From the NCBI RefSeq assembly GCF_000241265.1, contig NZ_BAEE01000068.1, positions 1 through 64,000 on the forward strand: a DNA stretch of 64,000 bases. The letters run 5' to 3'. The DNA comes from Gordonia araii NBRC 100433. Its GTDB lineage: Bacteria > Actinomycetota > Actinomycetes > Mycobacteriales > Mycobacteriaceae. A program made the position numbers and the translations under genes. Shown here piece after piece: positions 16,483 through 25,055 of this stretch (position 1 is the stretch's first letter; each line of letters opens with the position of its first letter). Under the pieces are notes generated by a model. The model was not told the origin of the DNA, did no database searches, and worked only from the letters and a program-made list of their open reading frames with translations.

Positions 16483-17349
16483 ATGACTGCAATGACGCAC
16501 GTCCCCGCCGACCAACGCCCCAAGCGGATGTCCCGCGACGAGATGGATGCGCTGACGTCGCCCGACATCAACCTGTACATCGCCGCCCTGCTGGCCGGAC
16601 CCGCCAACGTGGTCATGCAGCTCGCCAACGTGCCGGTCGGCCGCGGCGTCGTGGAGAGCAAGGTCGAGTCCGGCAACATCCTCAAGCACCCGGTCAAGCG
16701 GACCCGCACCACCCTCACCTATCTCGCCGTCGCCGCCATCGGGACGCCGGAGGACCGCAAGGCCTACCGCGAGGCGGTGAACTCCTCACACCGCCAGGTC
16801 CACTCCACCCACGATTCGCCGGTCAAGTACAACGCGATGGACCCGAAGCTGCAGCTATGGGTGGCGGCTTGTCTCTACCGCGGGTGGGAAGACATCGCGC
16901 GGCTCTACGGCCGCCCCTCCGACCTCTCGGAGAAGACCTACCGGCAAGCCGCGACGATGGGCACGACACTGCAAATGCCCTACGAGATGTGGCCGGCGAC
17001 CCGCGCGGACTTCCAGCGGTACTGGGACGAGACCGTCGCGGGAATCGAGATGGACCCCGAGGTGCGCGCCTACCTCACCAAACTGGTCAAGCTGACCTTC
17101 ACCGGCAAAGTGCCGGCCTTCCTCTTCGGCTGGTTCGGCGAAGCCCTCACCCTCGGCTACCTGCCGCCGGAGTTCCGCGACATGATGCGGCTGCACCCGA
17201 CCCCGGCGCAGCAGCGATTCTTCGCCGCGCAGAACGTGGTGCTCCGGGCGGCGACGCGGCTGACGCCCAAACCGTTGCAGGAGTTGCCGTTCCGGCTGCT
17301 GCTGGCCGACGTCCGCCGTCGGCAGCGGACCGGCCGCCCGCTGGTCTAG
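16483..17349 (+). CDS. DUF2236 (MpaB-type) oxygenase family protein, copy 2
   Basis: A tandem paralogue of the preceding gene with the same length (288 residues) and long identical stretches, for example TTLQMPYEMWPATRADFQ and EFRDMMRLHPTPAQ. The N-terminus and several internal segments differ, so the duplication is not recent. CGAGGAG lies 6 bases before the ATG. It has its own upstream dyad and can be regulated separately. Its stop codon interlocks (CTAG) with that of the convergent flavoenzyme. It is presumably a heme-dependent oxygenase on a related substrate. Confidence 0.87.
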   Translation: MTAMTHVPADQRPKRMSRDEMDALTSPDINLYIAALLAGPANVVMQLANVPVGRGVVESKVESGNILKHPVKRTRTTLTYLAVAAIGTPEDRKAYREAVNSSHRQVHSTHDSPVKYNAMDPKLQLWVAACLYRGWEDIARLYGRPSDLSEKTYRQAATMGTTLQMPYEMWPATRADFQRYWDETVAGIEMDPEVRAYLTKLVKLTFTGKVPAFLFGWFGEALTLGYLPPEFRDMMRLHPTPAQQRFFAAQNVVLRAATRLTPKPLQELPFRLLLADVRRRQRTGRPLV

Positions 17350-18635
17350 TCGACCTTCTTCAGCGCTCCGCGGTCCAACGCGGCCACGTCGGTGTGGCCG
17401 GACAGTCCGACGGTGAGGTCAAGTTCGGCCGCGATGTTCGCCAGGACGTCGCGCACTCCCGCCTCGCCGTCGATGGCCAGGCCGTACATGTGCGGCCGAC
17501 CGATACAGGCGGCGTCGGCGCCGAGTGCCAGCGCCTTGAACACATCCGCGCCGGTGCGGATCCCTGAATCGACCAGGACTTTCGTACGCCCCGCGACCGC
17601 GTCGACGACGTCCACGAGCGCGTCGATGGACCCGATCGATCCGTCGATCTGGCGTCCGCCGTGGTTGGAGACGAGGACTCCGTCGACGCCTAGGTCGACG
17701 GCCTGCCGTGCATCGTCGGGGTGCAGCACGCCCTTGAGCACGATCGGCAAACTCGTCCGCTCCCGCAGTCCCTCGATGTCCGACCAGGACAGGCTCGGAC
17801 GCGAATAGATCGACAGGAAGGTCTCGACCGCGGCGCGCGGGTGCTTGTCGACCAGGTTGCGCCACCAGCTGCCCGGCGCGTTGCGGGCGATCGACACCAG
17901 CGTCTTGATCGCCCCGACCGACGGTTTCGGCTGCTGCGCATCGGGGTCGGGGTTGCGCACCTTCTCGTCGACGATCGCCCGGAAACGCTCGTCGCGGGTG
18001 TACTGGGCGATGCCCTCGCCGCGCGCGAACGGCAGCGACCCCAGGTTCAGATCCTGGGGACGCCACCCGAGCATGGTGGTGTCGAGGGTGACCGCGACCG
18101 CGGCGGCACCCATCGCCTCGGCACGCCGCAGGAAGCTGTCGACGAGATCGTCGTCGACCGACCAGTAGAGCTGGAACCAGCGGGGCGCACCCAGTGTGAC
18201 CGCGTCCATCGCCGCCGCGACGTCCTCCATCGCCGCGCTGCCCTGGTTGGACAGGATGTAGGGCAGGCCCAGCGCCGCGGCGGCCTTGCCGATCTCGACG
18301 TCGGCGTCGCGCTTGACGAGTCCGCCCGCCCCGACCGGGGACACGAGCAGCGGAGCAGGCAGCGTCTGGCCGAACAGCTCGATACTCAGCGATCGCTGCG
18401 AGGTGTCGCGCAAGACCCGGGGCACGATGGCCCACCGGTCGAGCGCGCGCCGGTTGGCGCGCATCGTCTCGCCCTCCCCGGCACCCCCGGCGATGTAGGC
18501 CCATGCCTTCTCCGACATGGCGTCGCGCGCGCGGCGCTCGAGTTCGGCGAAATCGGTGGGGATCTTGGGGCGGTGGTCGGCTATGCCGGCCCGATAGATG
18601 GCGTCTTGGCGTGCGCGTCCGAATCCCTGATCCAC
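17346..18635 (-). CDS. FMN-dependent alpha-hydroxy-acid oxidase, lactate 2-monooxygenase-like
   Basis: A 429-residue member of the FMN-dependent alpha-hydroxy-acid oxidase family. Active-site residues are Lys301 (VLKGVLHPDDA), His325 and Arg328 (VSNHGGRQ), and SGIRTGADV binds the FMN phosphate. The N-terminus (ARQDAIYRAG, then YIAGGAGEGETMRAN and LDRWAIVPRVL) follows the layout of lactate 2-monooxygenase more than that of LldD. It would oxidise lactate or another 2-hydroxy acid. GTG 18635 is the start because TAGGCT lies 7 bases upstream, a leaderless promoter. The start lies inside the 18-bp palindrome 18627-18644. Confidence 0.88.
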   Translation of the reverse strand: MDQGFGRARQDAIYRAGIADHRPKIPTDFAELERRARDAMSEKAWAYIAGGAGEGETMRANRRALDRWAIVPRVLRDTSQRSLSIELFGQTLPAPLLVSPVGAGGLVKRDADVEIGKAAAALGLPYILSNQGSAAMEDVAAAMDAVTLGAPRWFQLYWSVDDDLVDSFLRRAEAMGAAAVAVTLDTTMLGWRPQDLNLGSLPFARGEGIAQYTRDERFRAIVDEKVRNPDPDAQQPKPSVGAIKTLVSIARNAPGSWWRNLVDKHPRAAVETFLSIYSRPSLSWSDIEGLRERTSLPIVLKGVLHPDDARQAVDLGVDGVLVSNHGGRQIDGSIGSIDALVDVVDAVAGRTKVLVDSGIRTGADVFKALALGADAACIGRPHMYGLAIDGEAGVRDVLANIAAELDLTVGLSGHTDVAALDRGALKKVD

Positions 18636-18644
18636 GTGGATCAG
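18627..18644. promoter_or_regulatory. Perfect 18-bp palindrome with CACGTG core
   Basis: CTGATCCACGTGGATCAG is fully self-complementary and overlaps both the proposed GTG start (18635) and the edge of the -10 (TAGGCT, 18643-18648) of the flavoenzyme gene. A repressor bound here would block transcription directly. The cognate protein is unknown; LacI- and TetR-type repressors bind similar dyads. Confidence 0.6.
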
Positions 18645-18651
18645 CCTAGTG

Positions 18652-19569
18652 TCACCGGGCACCTGGCATCGCTTCGCCCGCGAAGACGGTGCGCCAGTCG
18701 TCGCGGATGCTCGCCACCGTCCACCCGCGGTGCGCGGCCTGCTCGAGCGCCTGCTCGGCGCCCGCAATGTAGTCGAATTCGCGGTCGGGGTCGTCGTGAC
18801 GGACGAGCACGCCCAACGACGGCCGGGATCCGGCCGTGGCGTATTCCAGCATCTGCAGATCGCCGTTGGAGTTGCCGACGGCCAGGATCGGCCGCCGGCC
18901 GATGTGGCTCCAGATGGCGACCGGCTTGCCCGGCCCGTCGTCCATGAACTCGAACTTGTCGGTCACCGCGATGTCACCGTCGCCGTAGGTGACGCCGACG
19001 CTGCTCCCGACGACCCGCTCGGGCGGTATCCCGTAGAGCTCGCCGGTGACCGGGCGCATGAAGTCGCGGCCGCCACCGGACACGATGTAGTTGGTGAACC
19101 CGTTGGCCTCGGTGTAGCGCAGCAGTTCGATCATCGGCGCGTAGCCGCACGCCCGGTACGGCCGGTCGAGGGTCGGGTGCGTTCCGTCTGCGAAGAACGC
19201 GGCGACCCGACTGGCGAACTCGTCGGTGGTGGCCGCGGCATTGGCCTTCAGCAGCGCGGCCGCCATCGTCTTCAGATCACTGTCGTCACCGTTGTAGTGC
19301 TTCTCCACCGCGTTGCCGAACCACGCCAGATCGCCCGACTGCGCTGCGGCATATGCGGGGTCAGTGGCGAGCGACGGATCCGCGGCGACCTGGTCTGCCG
19401 CGCGTCGGACCAGGTAGTCGAGCTGGATGTACGCGGGCTTCTCGCACCACAGCGTGCCGTCGTTGTCGAAGACCGCGACCCGCTCGTCGACCGGTACCGA
19501 CTGTGCCGAGCCCTCGACGAAGTCGACGAGCGCGGCCTTCGCCGCTCCGTTGTTCCACGATTCGAGCAC
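18652..19569 (-). CDS. HAD-superfamily phosphatase (phosphoserine phosphatase-like)
   Basis: A 305-residue haloacid-dehalogenase-type hydrolase. Motif I is VFDNDGTLW with nucleophile Asp35 and acid Asp37; motif II is IVSGGGRDF, and motif IV is GNSNGDLQML. A helical cap lies between motifs I and II (about 45-150). It resembles the SerB-like subgroup and should hydrolyse a phosphomonoester. GGTGGAG precedes the GTG. It sits between the hydroxy-acid oxidase and the DUF4334 gene on the same strand, but with separating gaps, so an operon is uncertain. Confidence 0.85.
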   Translation of the reverse strand: MLESWNNGAAKAALVDFVEGSAQSVPVDERVAVFDNDGTLWCEKPAYIQLDYLVRRAADQVAADPSLATDPAYAAAQSGDLAWFGNAVEKHYNGDDSDLKTMAAALLKANAAATTDEFASRVAAFFADGTHPTLDRPYRACGYAPMIELLRYTEANGFTNYIVSGGGRDFMRPVTGELYGIPPERVVGSSVGVTYGDGDIAVTDKFEFMDDGPGKPVAIWSHIGRRPILAVGNSNGDLQMLEYATAGSRPSLGVLVRHDDPDREFDYIAGAEQALEQAAHRGWTVASIRDDWRTVFAGEAMPGAR

Positions 19570-19655
19570 CGTACTCCACCACCCTCGGGTCGTCCTACTG
19601 CGACTCTAGAACGCCCGGCGATCGGCCCGGACGTCGTTAACCCGCCGGGGGTGGT

Positions 19656-20123
19656 TCAGTCCCGCACGAGGTAGAAGTAGAAGTGCTTGTCCCGCACCAG
19701 CGGCGACTTGCCGTTCATGATGCCCATCAGTGTGCGGTCATCGACGCGTTTGAAGTGGTCGATGACCGCCTGGCCGTCGTAGACCATCGACGCCGTGACC
19801 TCGCCGCGGAACTCCACATGCCACAGACTGGCCTCGCCCTTGCCGAGTTCCTTGTTGGAGTACAGTTCGCCGTCGGCGCCTCGGCAGACCAACGGCTGGA
19901 CATCGGTCGGCGAGATGAAGTTCTTGCCGTACCAGCCGACCTGCTCCAACTGACCGTCCATCGGATGCCCGGTCGGCAGCTCACCGCCGCGCCACGAACC
20001 GAGGATCTCCTCGACCCGCACGGTCGGAAGCTGTGCCCACAACTCGTCGAGCGCCTCGGCCGAATTCAGGTCGCCGGAATCGATCCGGGCCAGGATCTGC
20101 CCGGCGGCGTCGACCTCAGGCAC
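19656..20123 (-). CDS. GXWXG/DUF4334 domain protein
   Basis: A 155-residue protein with the GXWXG motif near residues 42-46 (GSWRGGELPTGHP) and a DUF4334 C-terminal half (WHVEFRGEVTASMVYDGQ, then DHFKRVDDRTLMGIMNGK). The function of this family is not established. The ATG overlaps the end of the Baeyer-Villiger monooxygenase gene by 8 bases, so both are translationally coupled. The pairing suggests a role with the oxygenase or its ester/ketone substrate. Confidence 0.85.
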   Translation of the reverse strand: MPEVDAAGQILARIDSGDLNSAEALDELWAQLPTVRVEEILGSWRGGELPTGHPMDGQLEQVGWYGKNFISPTDVQPLVCRGADGELYSNKELGKGEASLWHVEFRGEVTASMVYDGQAVIDHFKRVDDRTLMGIMNGKSPLVRDKHFYFYLVRD

Positions 20124-21597
20124 TGACCGCCGCCGGCTTCTCCACCGTGCCGAACACCATCGATTCGGTGATGTCGTAGCGCCGCGCGTCGTAGGCGTCG
20201 AGTACCAGGTTGTGCCGGACCACCCAGGGCTGCGTCCGAGCCGCCTTCGGGATGTTGCCCTGTGCGCGCTGGACGTAGCCCGAGTCGAGCTCGAGCAGCG
20301 GGGCGTCCTCGAGGATCGCGCCGCCGGTGCTCGGGTACGCGTGGGTGTAGCCGCGTTCGCGCATGTGCGCGATCAGCTTGGCCACCGCCTGCGCGGTGAG
20401 GTCGACGCGCAGCGTCCACGAGGCGTTCGTGTAGCCGACGGCCCACGCGAGGTTGGGCACGTCGTTGAGCATGTAGCCGCGGTAGGCGTACTTTTCGCCC
20501 GGCTTCTGCTCGACGCCGTCGACCGAGAGCGCCGCCCCGCCCATCGCGACGAGTTCCAGGCCGGTCGCGGTGACCACGATGTCGGCGTCGAGGTGCTTGC
20601 CCGACTTCAGGTCGATCCCGTTCTCGGTGAACGTCTCGATCTGATCGGTGACGACCTCGGCCTTGCCCTTGCGGATCGCGGTGTACAGGTCACCGGCCGG
20701 GATCACGCACAGGCGCTGGTCCCACGGTTCGTACTTCGGCTTGAAGTGCACGTCGACGGGATAGTTCTTCGGCAGCTGGAACTTCGCCATGCGCCGCAGC
20801 GTCCGGCGCGACAGCTTCGGGAACAGTCGGCAGTACTGGTAGAAGGCGTAGGTGCCCAGCGCGTTGCGCACCCGGATGAGGTGATGGGCAGCCTTCCCCG
20901 GGAGCACCTTGAGGGCGACCTTGGTCATCGGGTCGTCCCACGGCAGCGACAGCATGTAGGTGGGCGAACGCTGCAACATGGTGATCTTCTCGACGTCGTC
21001 GGCCATCGACGGAATCAGCGTCACGGCGGTCGCGCCCGAGCCGATCACCACCACCTTCTTGCCCTGGTAGTCGAGATCCTCCGGCCAGAACTGCGGGTGC
21101 ACGACCTGCCCCTTGAACTTGTCGATGCCGGGGAAGTCGGGCTCGTAGCCGCGGTCGTAGCGGTAGTAGCCGGCGCAGACGTAGAGGAACCGTGCGACGT
21201 ACTCGCGCTTCTTGCCGCCGACCTCGGTCTTCACGGTCCACAGGTCGGTCGAGGTGTCGAAGTCGGCGGATACGACCTTGACGCCGTAATCGATGTGCTT
21301 GTCGATGCCGAAGTGCGCCGCCGTGTCCTGCAGGTACTCGCGGATCTCGTGGCCGAGGGCGACGGTGCGGGTGCCCTTCCACGGGTACCACGGAAAGCTG
21401 AGGGTGAAGATGTCGGAGTCGCTGCGCACGCCCGGGTACCGGAACAGGTCCCAGGTGCCACCGATCTGGTCGCGCTGCTCGACGATCTTGTAGGTGAGGT
21501 CTGGGTTGCGCTCGGTCAGCCGGTAGGCGCTGTCGATGCCGGACAGGCCGGCGCCGACGATGAGGACGTCGAGGACGTCGGTTTTCGTAGCGGGCAT
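20116..21597 (-). CDS. Baeyer-Villiger-type flavin monooxygenase
   Basis: A 493-residue FAD/NADPH monooxygenase. The FAD Rossmann motif is VGAGLSGI near the N-terminus, the Baeyer-Villiger fingerprint FKGQVVHPQFWP matches FxGxxxHxxxWP, and the NADPH-binding motif is IGSGATAVTL. It would insert oxygen next to a ketone or oxidise related substrates. GAGGGAG lies 7 bases before ATG 21597; the frame runs to 21651, but that part contains the operator. It is the first gene of a two-gene operon with the DUF4334 protein and is controlled through the dyad at 21641-21658. Confidence 0.92.
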   Translation of the reverse strand: MPATKTDVLDVLIVGAGLSGIDSAYRLTERNPDLTYKIVEQRDQIGGTWDLFRYPGVRSDSDIFTLSFPWYPWKGTRTVALGHEIREYLQDTAAHFGIDKHIDYGVKVVSADFDTSTDLWTVKTEVGGKKREYVARFLYVCAGYYRYDRGYEPDFPGIDKFKGQVVHPQFWPEDLDYQGKKVVVIGSGATAVTLIPSMADDVEKITMLQRSPTYMLSLPWDDPMTKVALKVLPGKAAHHLIRVRNALGTYAFYQYCRLFPKLSRRTLRRMAKFQLPKNYPVDVHFKPKYEPWDQRLCVIPAGDLYTAIRKGKAEVVTDQIETFTENGIDLKSGKHLDADIVVTATGLELVAMGGAALSVDGVEQKPGEKYAYRGYMLNDVPNLAWAVGYTNASWTLRVDLTAQAVAKLIAHMRERGYTHAYPSTGGAILEDAPLLELDSGYVQRAQGNIPKAARTQPWVVRHNLVLDAYDARRYDITESMVFGTVEKPAAVSA

Positions 21598-21640
21598 GAG
21601 TTTCTCCCTCGATCGGTGCTCTGCGAATCGTAGCCCAATG

Positions 21641-21658
21641 TGACAATCCACATTGTCA
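21641..21658. promoter_or_regulatory. Dyad TGACAAT-CCAC-ATTGTCA, TetR-type operator candidate
   Basis: Perfect 7-bp arms around 4 bases, 43 bases before the Baeyer-Villiger monooxygenase start. It matches the 16413 dyad in arm sequence and overall length (18 bp). I predict one regulator binds both, most likely a TetR from 14091-15321. Confidence 0.6.
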
Positions 21659-21677
21659 TACCCGTGGGGTCGCCCGC

Positions 21678-22571
21678 CTAGCTGGCGGCCTTCTTGGCTG
21701 CCGCCTTCTTCGCGGGCGCCTTCTTAGCAGCTGCCTTCTTGGCGGCCTTCTTCGCCGGCGGTTTGGCGCCCTGCGCAGCCGACGACTTCGCGGGGCCGGC
21801 CCGGTCTTTCACCGAGGCGCGCAACGCGGCGAGCAGATCCGCGACCTCGCCGTCGTCCGCCGGTGCCGGCGCGTCATCCTCGGTGAACGCCGGCGTCCCG
21901 CCCACCTTCGATTCGATGAGCTTGCCCAGCTCCTCGGTGTAGGTGTCGGAATATTCGTCGGGTTCGAAGTCGTTGGCCATCGTCTCGATCAGCGACTTGG
22001 CCATCTCCAGCTCCTGGTCGCGGATCTCGACGTCGGAACCGAGGAAGTCGAAGTCGGGTTTACGCACCTCGTCGGGCCACAACAGCGTCTGCAGGGTCAT
22101 CACCCCGTCGACGACGCGCAGCGCGGCCAGGCGCGTGCGGTTGCGCAGCGTGAAATTGGCGATGGCCAGCCGGTCGGTGCTCTCCAGCGCCCTGGTCAGC
22201 AAGACGTAGGCCTTCGGCGATTTCGACGACGGCTCGAGGTAGTAGGGCTTGTCGAAGTAGATCGGGTCGACCTGCTCGGCCGGCACGAATTCCAGGATCG
22301 AGATCTCCGGGCTGCGCGTCACCGGCAAGGTCGCAAGGTCCTCCTTGGTGAGGATGACCGTCTCGCCCTCCTCGGATTCGTACGCGTTGGCGATGTTCGA
22401 GAACTCGACCTCGGTATCCGTTCCCTCGCGCACACGCTTGTACCGAACCCTCGTACCGTCCTTCGCATCGACCTGATGCGACTTCCGATCGTGGCTCTCC
22501 GTCGCCGAATACACCTTGACCGGCACGTTGACCAGGCCAAAGCTCAGATCGCCGTTCCAGATCGAGCGCAT
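21678..22571 (-). CDS. ku: Ku, non-homologous end-joining DNA-end-binding protein
   Basis: A 297-residue bacterial Ku. The core domain runs from MRSIWNGDLSFGLVNVPVK to about residue 250, with the usual SHDRKSHQ-, YKRVREGTDTEV- and YFDKPYYLEP-like segments. A Lys/Ala-rich tail follows (KKAAKKAAAKKAPAKKAAAK), the extended C-terminus seen in mycobacterial-type Ku that helps DNA binding. It forms a homodimeric ring on DNA ends and recruits LigD, encoded divergently 78 bases away. CACAAT 7 bases before the ATG suggests a leaderless start. Confidence 0.95.
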   Translation of the reverse strand: MRSIWNGDLSFGLVNVPVKVYSATESHDRKSHQVDAKDGTRVRYKRVREGTDTEVEFSNIANAYESEEGETVILTKEDLATLPVTRSPEISILEFVPAEQVDPIYFDKPYYLEPSSKSPKAYVLLTRALESTDRLAIANFTLRNRTRLAALRVVDGVMTLQTLLWPDEVRKPDFDFLGSDVEIRDQELEMAKSLIETMANDFEPDEYSDTYTEELGKLIESKVGGTPAFTEDDAPAPADDGEVADLLAALRASVKDRAGPAKSSAAQGAKPPAKKAAKKAAAKKAPAKKAAAKKAAS

Positions 22572-22649
22572 GACCCCAATTGTGCCATTGTCGGCGGGGA
22601 TTACGCGGTGTTGCGAGAATGGTTCAAGCGAAGCGAGGGAGGTGACGGT

Positions 22650-25037
22650 GTGAGCAGTGGCGGGGTGTTGGACGTCGACGGCCGCACGATCAGCGTGACC
22701 AACCTCGACAAGGTGCTGTATCCGGCGACGGGTACCCGCAAATTCGAGGTCATCGACTACTACACGCGCATCGCCGAGGTCATGCTGCCGCACGTGCGCG
22801 ACCGCATCGTCACCCGCAAACGCTGGCCGTCGGGAGTCGGGGCCGCGCCCTTCTTCGAGAAGAACCTCCCGGCGGGAAGCCCCGATTGGCTCGACCGGCA
22901 CACGGTCGGCCACAGCCAGCGCGCCATCGTCTATCCGGTTATCACCGGCCGCGCCGATCTGGTGTGGCTGGCGCAGATGGCCGCCCTGGAACTCCACGTG
23001 CCGCAGTGGCGGGTCTCCGACGATCTCGCCAACCGGATCATCTTCGACCTCGACCCCGGACCGCGCGTCCCGCTGCACCAGTGCGCTCAGGTGGCCCTCC
23101 TGATCCGCGACGTGCTGGCCGACGTCGGCCTGAGCTGCTGGCCGGTGACCAGCGGCGGCAAGGGTATCCACCTGTACGCGCGGATCGATCCGCCGGTGGC
23201 ACCGAACTCCGCGCGGACCGTCGCCCGCGAAGTGGCCGAAGCGCTGTCGTCGGCCCATCCGGACTCCATCACCGCGTCGATGACCAAGGCGGTGCGCGAC
23301 GAGCGGGTCTTCGTCGACTGGAGCCAGAACAGTGGATCGAAGACCACTCTGGCGCCGTACTCGCTGCGCGGGCGCGAACGGCCATGGGTCGCCGCCCCTC
23401 GCACGTGGTCCGAACTCGCCGACGACGACCTGCGCCAGTTGACTTTCGACGAGGTCCTCGAACGCGTGGAAGCCGACGGGGATCTCCTCGTCGGCCTCGA
23501 CGGGTCTCCAGGCCCGCCCTCATCTCGGTCGAGCGCCTTCGAGCCGACCGACGATGCGCATCGCGACCAGTCCCAGCCCGCGCCGGCCGCACCCGTCGTG
23601 AACCTCGGCGAGTACCGGCGCAAGCGGACGCCGGGCCGGACTCCCGAACCCGGCGTCGAATCCGGGGTCGTCGACACCGAGGACATCGGAGACGAGCCCG
23701 AGCAGGAACCCGCCCGTCGCGACGGCCCGATCTTCGTCATCCAGGAACATCACGCGCGGCGGCTGCACTACGACTTCCGGCTGGAGCGCGACGGCGTGCT
23801 GGTCAGCTGGGCGGTGCCGAAGAACCTGCCGGACGACCCGACGCAGAACCGGCTGGCGATCCGGACCGAGGATCACCCGCTGGAGTACGCCGAGTTCTCC
23901 GGCGACATCCCCAAGGGGGAGTACGGCGGCGGACACGTCGAGATCTGGGACACCGGCACGTTCACGGTCGAGAAGTGGCGCGACGACGAGATCATCGTCG
24001 TGCTCCGCGGCGAACGCGTGCAGGGCCGTTACGTACTGATCCGCACGGGCGAGAAGAACTGGCTGGTCCATCTCATGGCCGACGAGCCACGGCCGCTGTT
24101 GCCGGGATCTTTGAGCGACCCGCGGCCGATGCTCGCCACCGACGAGACGATCGAGCATCTCGACGACCGGTGGGCGTTCGAGGGCAAATGGGACGGGTAC
24201 CGGCTGATCGTCCGCTACGTCGGCGGGAAGCTGCGGTTCACGTCGCGCTCGGGGATCGACATGACCGAGGACTTCCCCGAACTGGCGGCCATCGCCGAGG
24301 ACCTCGGGCTGCTCGACGTGGTCCTCGACGGGGAGGTCGTCGCCCTGGACTCGTCGGGGCGGACCAACTTCACGCTGCTCTCGGCGCGCCGCAACACCGA
24401 CGAGCCCTACCAGCTGAAGCTCTTCCTGTTCGACATCCTCGCGCTGGGCGGCAAGTCATTGCTGTCGACGCCGTGGGAGGCGCGCCGCTCGTTGCTCGAA
24501 GAACTCGGCCCCCTGTTCCGCCGATCGCGCTACGTCGAGATCCCGCCGCTGCTGCCCGGTCCGGGGAAGGCGGCGATGGCCGCCAGCCGGGATCGCGGCT
24601 ACGAAGGCGTGGTCGCCAAGCGGCGCGACTCGACCTATCAGCAGGGGCGCCGCGTCAAGTCGTGGCTCAAGCACAAGAACTGGTCCGACATCGAGGTCGT
24701 CGTCGGCGGATGGCGGCCCGGCCGGGGGAACCGCGCCAACACGATCGGCTCCCTTCTCGTCGGACTTCCGGAGGAGACCGGCTTGCGCTACGTGGGCCGC
24801 GTGGGCACCGGATTCACCGACGCGGCACTGAAATCCCTTGTGGCAGAACTGAAACCGCTAACAATCAGTCGCAGCCCGTTTCTCGATGAGATCGATTCGC
24901 CGGTCGCATCCAGTGCGACCTGGGTGTTGCCGAAAATCGTCGGCGAAGTGCAGTTCCTAGACTGGACCTCGACCGGGCACCTCCGCCACCCCAGCTGGCG
25001 GGGGATTCGACGCGACAAGCTGCCCGGCGACCTGTAG
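22650..25037 (+). CDS. ligD: ATP-dependent DNA ligase LigD (polymerase, phosphoesterase, ligase)
   Basis: A 795-residue three-domain NHEJ ligase. The polymerase/primase domain (about 5-285) has the metal pair Asp133/Asp135 in IIFDLDPG and the third acid in VFVDWSQN. A linker (about 285-358) precedes the 3'-phosphoesterase domain (about 360-480; His367/His368, RRLHYDFRLE, GEYGGGHVEIWD). The ligase domain (about 490-795) has the nucleotidyl lysine Lys513 in EGKWDGYRL and DGEVVALD. POL-PE-LIG is the mycobacterial order. GTG 22650 follows GAGGGAGG. It acts with Ku to fill, trim and seal double-strand breaks. Confidence 0.95.
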   Translation: MSSGGVLDVDGRTISVTNLDKVLYPATGTRKFEVIDYYTRIAEVMLPHVRDRIVTRKRWPSGVGAAPFFEKNLPAGSPDWLDRHTVGHSQRAIVYPVITGRADLVWLAQMAALELHVPQWRVSDDLANRIIFDLDPGPRVPLHQCAQVALLIRDVLADVGLSCWPVTSGGKGIHLYARIDPPVAPNSARTVAREVAEALSSAHPDSITASMTKAVRDERVFVDWSQNSGSKTTLAPYSLRGRERPWVAAPRTWSELADDDLRQLTFDEVLERVEADGDLLVGLDGSPGPPSSRSSAFEPTDDAHRDQSQPAPAAPVVNLGEYRRKRTPGRTPEPGVESGVVDTEDIGDEPEQEPARRDGPIFVIQEHHARRLHYDFRLERDGVLVSWAVPKNLPDDPTQNRLAIRTEDHPLEYAEFSGDIPKGEYGGGHVEIWDTGTFTVEKWRDDEIIVVLRGERVQGRYVLIRTGEKNWLVHLMADEPRPLLPGSLSDPRPMLATDETIEHLDDRWAFEGKWDGYRLIVRYVGGKLRFTSRSGIDMTEDFPELAAIAEDLGLLDVVLDGEVVALDSSGRTNFTLLSARRNTDEPYQLKLFLFDILALGGKSLLSTPWEARRSLLEELGPLFRRSRYVEIPPLLPGPGKAAMAASRDRGYEGVVAKRRDSTYQQGRRVKSWLKHKNWSDIEVVVGGWRPGRGNRANTIGSLLVGLPEETGLRYVGRVGTGFTDAALKSLVAELKPLTISRSPFLDEIDSPVASSATWVLPKIVGEVQFLDWTSTGHLRHPSWRGIRRDKLPGDL

Positions 25038-25055
25038 GGAGGCGACGCCAAACCG

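Noticed and set aside
21678-23258. Upstream extension of the Ku frame into ligD
   Set aside because: Homology starts at ATG 22571; the extension is antisense to ligD.
24798-24812. GTGGGCACCGG inside ligD as a further TGGGCAC repeat
   Set aside because: It codes for conserved LigD residues (RVGTG) and stands alone; chance match.
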